5,593 nt of DNA from Chlorobiota bacterium (GTDB lineage: Bacteria; Bacteroidota; Ignavibacteria; Ignavibacteriales; Ignavibacteriaceae), in contig RHKR01000190.1 of NCBI GenBank assembly GCA_008363265.1, forward strand, positions 1 to 5,593, in the 5' to 3' direction. The notes under the pieces were generated by a model that was not told the origin of the DNA, made no database searches, and worked only from the letters and a program-made list of their open reading frames with translations. Position numbers and translations under genes: made by a program. Position 1 is the first letter of the stretch, and the number at the start of each line of letters is the position of its first letter. Positions 1-4,288 of this stretch are shown piece after piece.

Positions 1-797
1 ACCGCGATCATGGGATTGCGCTGGCACGCGGCCTTGATGCCAGAGCGTGTATGGCGGAACTGCTGGGACGCACCACAGGCGTTAGCGGCGGGCGCGGCGG
101 TTCAATGCACTTTGCCAGCCGGAAGCATAACTTCTGGGGGGGATACGGCATTGTTGGCGGGCATCTGCCCCTGGCGGCGGGTGTTGCGATTCGAGCGCGG
201 TATAACAGGGAAAATTTTGCGGTGCTGTGCCTGATGGGAGATGGTTCGACCAATATCGGCTACTTCCACGAATCGCTGAACCTGAGCGCGGTGTGGGATT
301 TACCTGTGGTCTGGCTGATTGAAAACAACCAGTACGGCATGGGAACGGCAGTCGAGCGTGCCAGTGGTCAGCCGGAACTGCGGAAACGTGCCATTGCTTA
401 CGGGATGAAAGAATGGAAACCCGTTGATGGCATGAATGTCATTGAAGTCTATGATGAGGTGTCCGCCGCGCTGAAATATGCCCGCGAAAATGGGCCGGTG
501 CTGATGGAAGTGCTGACTTATCGCTTCCAGGGACATTCGATGGGCGACCCCGAACGCTACCGTACACCGGATGAAATCGCCAAATACCGCGAAGGCGACC
601 CCATCCAGACCTTCCGCAATTATTTAACCACTCTGAAACGGCCTAAAGTCACCCTTGAAGAACTGGATGCGATTGAGATTCAGGTGCGTGACGAAATTAA
701 TGAAGCAGAAAAATTTGCGCTGGAAAGCCCGCTTCCTGAACTGGATACCCTGACCGACAAAATTTATGTGCATGATTTAGAACGTGAGGTACAGTAA
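1..797 (+). CDS. pdhA: Pyruvate dehydrogenase E1 component, alpha subunit (5' end missing)
   Basis: The frame is open from base 3 to the TAA at 795-797, giving 264 visible residues. E1 alpha proteins usually have roughly 320-370, so about 60-100 N-terminal residues lie outside the window. E1 alpha pairs with E1 beta to decarboxylate pyruvate (or a related 2-oxo acid) using thiamine diphosphate, and passes the acyl group to the E2 lipoyl domain in the cytoplasm. Visible marks: RDHG at the left edge; GGRGGSMH at about residues 30-36; the thiamine diphosphate/Mg motif starting GDGSTNIG at 79 and closing with ENN at 107-109; and the conserved loop YRFQGHSMGDP at 173-183. The first ATG in frame, at base 51, is internal, because homologous sequence continues upstream of it. 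E1 beta normally follows directly, but here the next frame turns into an unrelated secreted protein. A branched-chain 2-oxo acid or acetoin dehydrogenase E1 alpha is the main alternative. Confidence 0.93.
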   Translation, partial: RDHGIALARGLDARACMAELLGRTTGVSGGRGGSMHFASRKHNFWGGYGIVGGHLPLAAGVAIRARYNRENFAVLCLMGDGSTNIGYFHESLNLSAVWDLPVVWLIENNQYGMGTAVERASGQPELRKRAIAYGMKEWKPVDGMNVIEVYDEVSAALKYARENGPVLMEVLTYRFQGHSMGDPERYRTPDEIAKYREGDPIQTFRNYLTTLKRPKVTLEELDAIEIQVRDEINEAEKFALESPLPELDTLTDKIYVHDLEREVQ

Positions 798-802
798 CGA
801 TG
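786..802 (+). promoter_or_regulatory. Ribosome binding site and start codon of the gene after pdhA
   Basis: GAGG at 786-789 lies inside the last codons of pdhA, ten bases before the ATG at 800-802, and the ATG follows the pdhA stop by two bases. This tight spacing is what is expected for a translationally coupled pdhB (E1 beta) start, and E1 beta proteins often begin Met-Ala-Thr as this frame does. The protein that follows is not E1 beta, so the signal probably belongs to the upstream gene's original partner. Confidence 0.5.
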
Positions 803-1720
803 GCGACCACAAACCCCGTTTCACTCACCGGATATGCCAATCCCAAGCTTTCTTTCTGGACCAAGTGGGATATGGAGTCTCAGTGGGATTGCGGCGTGCT
901 GATGATCTCGACCAACAACGGCTCAACATGGACCGCGCTCACAGGCAAACTTACCAAACCAGCGTCGGGTAGCGGCAAGCAGGTTCCGGCGGGAATGCCC
1001 GTCTATGAGGGCTCATCCACGACTTGGAAACAGGAGGTGATCGACCTTTCTGCTTACACGAATAAGTCAGTAAAACTGAAATTTGAACTCCGTACCGACG
1101 GTTCACAGGTTAGAGACGGCTGGTATGTTGATGATATCGGCGTGTATGTTTATGCCGCGCTGCCTGTTGAATTGTCGGCTTTCAGCGGCACGATCTCGGG
1201 TGACATCGTCTCTCTCAAGTGGGAAACGGCCTCTGAATTGAATAACAGGGGTTTCGAAGTGCAGCGCTCAGTAAACGGAAGCGGCTGGTCGACGGCAGGA
1301 TTCGTTGAAGGCGCGGGCACAAAAGCTGCACCGGCCGAATACAGTTTCACGGAAAGGGTTTCAGCCTCGGGCACCATCCAGTACCGTCTGAAACAGATCG
1401 ATTTCGATGGAACATCAAGATTCTACGGTCCTGTTGATATCGAATCAGGAAACGAACTTTCTTACTCATTGATGCAGAATTACCCGAATCCATTCAATCC
1501 TGAAACGGTTATCCGTTACGCGTTACCCGTTGCCGGTAATGTATCGATCAGCATCTTTGATATACTTGGAAACAAGGTGGGTACATTGGTGAACGGCTTT
1601 ATGAAGGCAGGTGAGCATCAGGTTTCCTTTAAACCCGAAGGCCTCACTTCAGGCATTTACTTCTACGAAATGGTAACTCCCGGTTTCACAAAGAAACTGA
1701 AAATGCTCTACCTCAAGTAG
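800..1720 (+). CDS. C-terminal part of a secreted T9SS cargo protein, joined to a foreign start
   Basis: The frame encodes 306 residues. Residues ~7-118 (PKLSFWTKWD ... DGWYVDDIGVYVY) resemble the beta-sandwich (MAM/jelly-roll-like) domain found after the catalytic domain in secreted metallopeptidases of the immune-inhibitor-A or carboxypeptidase type. Residues ~119-217 (LPVELSAFSG ... WETASELNNRGFEVQRS) form a fibronectin-III-like linker common in this phylum. Residues ~222-306 are a T9SS type A sorting domain, with QNYPNPFNPETVIRYALP, SGIYFYEM and a basic tail ending KKLKMLYLK. Such proteins cross the inner membrane by Sec and the outer membrane by T9SS, and the sorting domain is then removed. 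This copy has no signal peptide and no enzymatic domain, and an in-frame TGA at 785-787 shuts the frame upstream. As it stands it could not be exported. It is best read as a 3' fragment whose true upstream part is missing. The original enzyme cannot be told from what remains. Confidence 0.8.
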   Translation: MATTNPVSLTGYANPKLSFWTKWDMESQWDCGVLMISTNNGSTWTALTGKLTKPASGSGKQVPAGMPVYEGSSTTWKQEVIDLSAYTNKSVKLKFELRTDGSQVRDGWYVDDIGVYVYAALPVELSAFSGTISGDIVSLKWETASELNNRGFEVQRSVNGSGWSTAGFVEGAGTKAAPAEYSFTERVSASGTIQYRLKQIDFDGTSRFYGPVDIESGNELSYSLMQNYPNPFNPETVIRYALPVAGNVSISIFDILGNKVGTLVNGFMKAGEHQVSFKPEGLTSGIYFYEMVTPGFTKKLKMLYLK

Positions 1721-1729
1721 AACTTATGT

Positions 1730-1741
1730 CCGCCGCGGCGG
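1730..1741. repeat. 12-bp perfect GC palindrome
   Basis: The sequence ccgccgcggcgg is its own reverse complement. It starts ten bases after the stop of the T9SS gene and precedes the larger hairpin. It may add to transcript ending or be part of a dispersed repeat; its function is not known. Confidence 0.5.
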
Positions 1742-1744
1742 ATT

Positions 1745-1795
1745 AGGAACTTAAGAACTCAAGAAAAATCTATACTCTTGAGTTCTTAGGTTCCT
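1745..1795. terminator. Hairpin between convergent genes, possible bidirectional terminator
   Basis: The arms 1745-1764 (aggaacttaagaactcaaga) and 1776-1795 (tcttgagttcttaggttcct) pair over 20 bp around an 11-base loop. The single exception reads as G-U in plus-strand RNA and A-C in minus-strand RNA. It lies 24 bases after the plus-strand T9SS stop and 14 bases after the minus-strand AlkD stop, the place for a shared terminator. No U-run follows either side, so it is not a textbook intrinsic terminator and may instead be a repeat that folds. Confidence 0.5.
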
Positions 1796-1820
1796 GAGTT
1801 CTTAGGTTCTTAGGTTCTTA
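1780..1820. repeat. Tandem 'gagttcttaggttc' repeats
   Basis: A 16-base unit beginning gagttcttaggttc occurs at 1780-1795 and again at 1796-1811, differing at position 15. A 9-base period (cttaggttct, ttaggttctt) then continues to 1820. The repeat forms one arm of the neighbouring hairpin and runs into the 3' end of the alkylation repair gene, whose final codons and stop (AGA ACC TAA) are repeat sequence. Confidence 0.7.
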
Positions 1821-2484
1821 TGCGGGCGATGATCTTCGGGTCGTTCAGTTCCCTTTTCGCGTCCAAAGCTATCCAGTTCAGTTTATCCTTATGGGAGAGG
1901 ATCCTCTCGCAGGTGATGAGGGCATTCATTCTAAGAGTGGTGTTCTTCTTTCCGATCTGTCTGATACCCCAGTTAACGGCCTTCTTTACAAAATTCCTTT
2001 TGTCGTCCGCGCCCTCGAAAAGGTCATCGAGCCAGTCGATAAAGACCGTATTGGGGAGTTTCTTTCCGTGAACGGCAAGCACAGCCATAAGCACAAAGCC
2101 TTCCCTCTTTCTGAACTCCTCATCACTCTTTATCCACTCTTTTATCTTGTCGAACACCCAGTCGCATTTTCTGAAGAGGTATAGTGCCGCGCCATCGGTC
2201 AGGTCCCAAGATGTCATCTCAGGCATCCAATCTTCAGCATCGGCAGCCGTGAACTGTTTGGGATCAGCCACCATAAAGCTCAATATCCGCGCGTCGTGGT
2301 TCCCTGAACGCCAAAGTTCGAGAGCGAGTTGATGGTCTTTCTTTATCTGCTTCGCCACCGACTTTATCGCCGGAAGAGGTACACCGAAGGAGGAGGGAGC
2401 ACGAACTCCGAACCGGGCCCTTCCTTCGCGTACATCCTCCCGGCCGTTTGCTTCAAGTTCGGAAAGAACTTCTTCGAGCTTCAT
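1810..2484 (-). CDS. DNA alkylation repair protein, AlkD-like HEAT-repeat glycosylase
   Basis: The 224-residue all-helical protein matches the DNA alkylation repair family related to AlkD, whose members remove 3-methyladenine and 7-methylguanine from DNA as cytoplasmic glycosylases, using HEAT-like repeats to cradle the damaged duplex. Visible features include KKDHQLALELWRSGNHDAR at ~48-66, SWDLTD at 92-97, a basic helix FRKRE at 124-128 and FVKKAVNWGIRQIGKKN at ~165-181. By pattern, W93, D97, R127 and W172 stand where Bacillus cereus AlkD has W109, D113, R148 and W187; the W-to-D spacing of four is kept. This alignment was made by eye. The length is typical of the short AlkD-like class. Its ATG shares the bases ATGA with the stop of the aldo/keto reductase, and no clear Shine-Dalgarno sequence precedes it, so translation is probably coupled. 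The C-terminal Arg-Thr-stop is drawn from a tandem repeat. Substrate range cannot be predicted. Confidence 0.87.
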   Translation of the reverse strand: MKLEEVLSELEANGREDVREGRARFGVRAPSSFGVPLPAIKSVAKQIKKDHQLALELWRSGNHDARILSFMVADPKQFTAADAEDWMPEMTSWDLTDGAALYLFRKCDWVFDKIKEWIKSDEEFRKREGFVLMAVLAVHGKKLPNTVFIDWLDDLFEGADDKRNFVKKAVNWGIRQIGKKNTTLRMNALITCERILSHKDKLNWIALDAKRELNDPKIIARIRT

Positions 2485-3515
2485 TTTACGTGATGGTTGT
2501 CGAGGGTGTCGAACAGCCCGCCATAGAGGAGATCGGTGGCCTGCGGTCCGGTAAGCAGGTCATGCGGGAAACCCATATCGATCTTTGTGATCTCATCAAG
2601 AAGCGCGAGTTTATCCGCGGGAATCTCGAAATTCAGGCAGCCAAGGCTGTCTAATATCTGCCCCTCTGTCCTCGCACCGATAACGGGGATTATCCGGTAT
2701 CTGTTCTGTCTGTGCCAGTTCATCGCAACCTGAGTTGCAGTAACACTAAGTTCATTTGCTATAGCGACAACCTTTTCAGTGATCGCGTTGCTCCGGTCGT
2801 TCCGTCTAAGGCTTACGGGCTTTATTCTCCCTTCAGCACCGGGGTCTTTCAGATACTTCCCTGAAAGCACGCCTCCGGCGATCGGGGCCCATGAAGTGCA
2901 GGTGATATCAAAGTATTCGCACATCGGAAGGAGATCTCGCTCCGCATCCCTCTTAAGCAGATTGTATTCCGCCTGAAGAGCCACAAACTGCGACCACCCC
3001 TTCAGTTCCGCCATAACATTCGCGGCGGAAACCACCCACGCGGGAGTATCTGAAATGGCGATATATGTAACCTTTCCCAGCCGGACAAGATCATCCTGAC
3101 CGCGCAGCACTTCATCAATCGGGGTGGTAAAATCCCACATATGGACGTAGAGCACATCAATGTAATCTGTGCCAAGCCTCTTAAGACTTCCCTCAACCGA
3201 CCTCATCATGTTCTTGCGGCCGTTACCCGCGTCGTTAAGGTCGCCTCTTTTGGTGTAAAGACTGTATTTCGTAGCAACCACAAACCTGTCGCGTTCACTC
3301 CCCATGAACTCACCGAGGAATTTCTCACTCGTCCCTTCCGTGTAACGGTTGGCCGTATCGATAAAATTACCGCCCGCCTCAACAAACCTGTCAAAAACCT
3401 TCCGGCTCTCAGCTTTATCCGCGCCCGATCCCCACTCAGTTCCGAACGACATCGCACCCAGACAAAGCTCCGAAACCCGAAGCCCCGACCTGCCTAATAA
3501 TTTATATCTCATCAT
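2481..3515 (-). CDS. Aldo/keto reductase, NADPH-dependent oxidoreductase
   Basis: The 344-residue protein is a complete (beta/alpha)8-barrel aldo/keto reductase, which reduces aldehydes or ketones to alcohols with NAD(P)H in the cytoplasm. The catalytic tetrad is present: D53 and Y58 in NFIDTANRYTEGTSE, K83 in VATKYS and H125 in YVHMWD. The cofactor-phosphate region reads IPVIGARTEGQ at ~276-286. The N-terminus MRYKLLGRSGLRVSELCLG is typical. Two adjacent ATGs (3513-3515 and 3510-3512) can serve as start; the outer one is used here, and GAGAG about 10 bases upstream is only a weak ribosome site. The natural substrate is unknown; the sequence resembles the broad group of AKRs that carry ISDTPAWVV and are often annotated as aryl-alcohol or general oxidoreductases. 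It overlaps the AlkD-like gene by four bases (ATGA), so the two form an operon in which this gene comes first. It is separated from the upstream kinase-FGE gene by a terminator. Confidence 0.93.
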   Translation of the reverse strand: MMRYKLLGRSGLRVSELCLGAMSFGTEWGSGADKAESRKVFDRFVEAGGNFIDTANRYTEGTSEKFLGEFMGSERDRFVVATKYSLYTKRGDLNDAGNGRKNMMRSVEGSLKRLGTDYIDVLYVHMWDFTTPIDEVLRGQDDLVRLGKVTYIAISDTPAWVVSAANVMAELKGWSQFVALQAEYNLLKRDAERDLLPMCEYFDITCTSWAPIAGGVLSGKYLKDPGAEGRIKPVSLRRNDRSNAITEKVVAIANELSVTATQVAMNWHRQNRYRIIPVIGARTEGQILDSLGCLNFEIPADKLALLDEITKIDMGFPHDLLTGPQATDLLYGGLFDTLDNHHVK

Positions 3516-3727
3516 CTGCTTGCTCTCAAATTTTGTTTATCAATGTGTGAAATATACGAAAATCAGTAGGGAGTTATCAGTGGTGAGTGGCGAGGGATCG
3601 TTGCCTGGTGCGTGTTACCCCGTTTGTGGCTGTGCCATTGCCCGTTATCCGTTGCACGGGGTGAGGGTGCAAGGCGTAGATATCCACCCGCGGGATTCGT
3701 TCCATGAACGGTCAAATGTTTCAAATA

Positions 3728-3945
3728 CTTTGTGGCGTCCCTTGGGGACGATCCCGCCGAGCGGGACCTGCCCCGCGAGGGGTGCTATTTGCTAATTATT
3801 CTGAATCAGTGCCAAAGGCATCCCTTCGGGAGATTTTCAGGATTAGAGGATTTTTAGTGCCACAGGTCTCACAGGGATGCCTTTGGCACATCCCTTCGGG
3901 AGATTATCCCGCTCCGCGGGATCGTCCCCACGGGACCCCACAAAG
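3728..3945. repeat. Large imperfect inverted repeat with 39-base arms
   Basis: Arm 3728-3766 (starting ctttgtggcgtccc) and the reverse complement of 3907-3945 (starting ctttgtggggtccc) agree at 36 of 39 bases by eye. Each arm itself holds two small hairpins with three-base loops: 3736-3750 and 3752-3766 in the left arm; 3906-3922 and 3924-3936 around the right arm. The element encloses about 140 bases, including a second inverted repeat and a ccccgcgagggg hairpin (3771-3782) with a GNRA-type loop. There is no transposase frame inside. It could be a MITE-like palindromic element, two dispersed repeats inserted in opposite directions, or a structured RNA. Confidence 0.75.
3809..3889. repeat. 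Inner perfect 17-bp inverted repeat plus 17-bp direct repeat
   Basis: The 17 bases gtgccaaaggcatccct at 3809-3825 are exactly reversed and complemented at 3873-3889, with a 47-base interval. Overlapping these arms, catcccttcgggagatt occurs directly at 3819-3835 and again at 3889-3905. The shared tcccttcggga forms a mini-hairpin in both copies. One block is thus present in both orientations, the pattern left by repeated insertion or by duplication of a palindromic unit. Confidence 0.8.
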
Positions 3946-3975
3946 TGATTGGATGGTTGTGCCAATAATATTTCG

Positions 3976-3990
3976 CCCGCCGGAGGCGGG
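3976..3990. repeat. GC-rich mini-hairpin
   Basis: cccgcc and ggcggg pair perfectly around the loop gga. It has the same design (six-base GC stem, three-base loop) as the hairpins at 3736-3750 and 3752-3766, and it stands just before the tandem repeat block, whose units also carry a gcggg or ccggg box. Confidence 0.6.
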
Positions 3991-3992
3991 TT

Positions 3993-4071
3993 ATCGTGTC
4001 TATCTTGTTCAATCTTGTCTATCCTGTTCAAAAGGCGGGCAATCGTGTCTATCGTGTTCAAAGACCGGGCA
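3993..4071. repeat. Tandem repeats of 'atcNtgtctatcNtgttca'
   Basis: A 19-base core of the form atcNtgtctatcNtgttca occurs at 3993-4011, 4012-4030 and 4042-4060. The second and third copies are followed by aaaggcgggca and aagaccgggca, making two adjacent 30-base units (4012-4041 and 4042-4071) with five mismatches. Within the core, 'atcNtgt' recurs about every ten bases, close to one helical turn. The copies are contiguous with no unique spacers, so this is not a CRISPR array. Similar tgt/atc-rich repeats are common between genes in this group of bacteria, as far as I recall. Confidence 0.75.
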
Positions 4072-4115
4072 AGCCCCCAAGGGGCAAGATGATTCAGACA
4101 AGCAACTTAGCCAGC

Positions 4116-4187
4116 AAAAAAAATCCCGTTCGCTTGCCCCCGTGGGGCTTGCCCCGCTTCGCTTTGGGCTCCGCTCACGGGATTTTT
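4116..4187 (-). terminator. Intrinsic terminator of the kinase-FGE gene
   Basis: Bases 4119-4129 (aaaaatcccgt) and 4177-4187 (acgggattttt) pair perfectly over 11 bp, and an inner hairpin gcccc-cgt-ggggc sits at 4136-4148. Read on the minus strand, the last stem arm runs into eight uridines (reverse complement of the A-run at 4116-4123), the classic arrangement for ending transcripts from the gene whose stop is at 4289. It lies roughly 100 bases past that stop and would insulate the aldo/keto reductase downstream. The apical part is too irregular to fold confidently by eye. Confidence 0.6.
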
Positions 4188-4207
4188 CCCCACCCCCGGA
4201 ATGCCTG

Positions 4208-4252
4208 CATCTTTTTCATCTTTTACATCTTTTTTCATCTTTTACATCTTTG
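4208..4252. repeat. Tandem 9-10-base 'catctttta/t' repeat
   Basis: Five units start with catcttt at 4208, 4217, 4226, 4236 and 4245, alternating catcttttt and catctttta types, so a doublet of about 19 bases is repeated. It lies in the 3' untranslated stretch of the minus-strand kinase-FGE gene, where it reads as purine-rich 'gatgaaaaa' and 'gatgtaaaa' repeats. No function is evident; slippage is the likely origin. Confidence 0.7.
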
Positions 4253-4288
4253 TTCTAAAAGGTAAGAAAGAAAAAGGTAAAAAGGTTA

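Larger units (their letters stand above)
3516..4288. other. Repeat-rich intergenic region with no convincing gene
   Basis: About 770 bases separate the end of the kinase-FGE gene from the start of the aldo/keto reductase, both on the minus strand. The open frames here have Arg/Pro/Ser/Cys-rich translations generated by repeats and match no family I know. The region holds a small hairpin near the AKR side (ttgcac at 3652-3657 with gtgcaa at 3667-3672), a large nested inverted repeat, GC-rich mini-hairpins with 3-4-base loops, a 30-base tandem repeat, a terminator and a pyrimidine-rich tandem repeat. These look like dispersed intergenic repeats collected at one site. The AKR promoter should lie near 3516-3600 but no clear consensus is visible. 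Confidence 0.75.

Noticed and set aside
3549..3556. Possible Bacteroidota -7 promoter element (TATATTTC on the minus strand) for the aldo/keto reductase
   Set aside because: It matches TAnnTTTG at seven of eight positions, but no TTG -33 partner is found at the right distance, and such a short A/T match is expected by chance.
3349..3795. 148-residue plus-strand open frame starting inside the aldo/keto reductase gene
   Set aside because: Its first part is antisense to a clear reductase coding region and the rest lies in repeat-filled intergenic DNA; no protein-like pattern is visible.
3993..4071. Possible CRISPR array
   Set aside because: The repeats are contiguous with no unique spacers, the units are imperfect, and no cas gene is near.
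3704..4258. 184-residue open frame on the plus strand
   Set aside because: Its translation is rich in Arg/Pro/Ser/Cys, with repeats that mirror the DNA repeats (for example two SCLSCSK blocks), it crosses the nested palindromes and terminator, and it matches no family I know. It is a chance frame over GC-rich repeats.
3516..4288. DGR template repeat or accessory gene downstream of the candidate variable region
   Set aside because: No Asn-codon-rich (AAC-run) copy of 4292-4390, no GGCTTCCGG end motif and no Avd- or reverse-transcriptase-like frame could be found in this interval.
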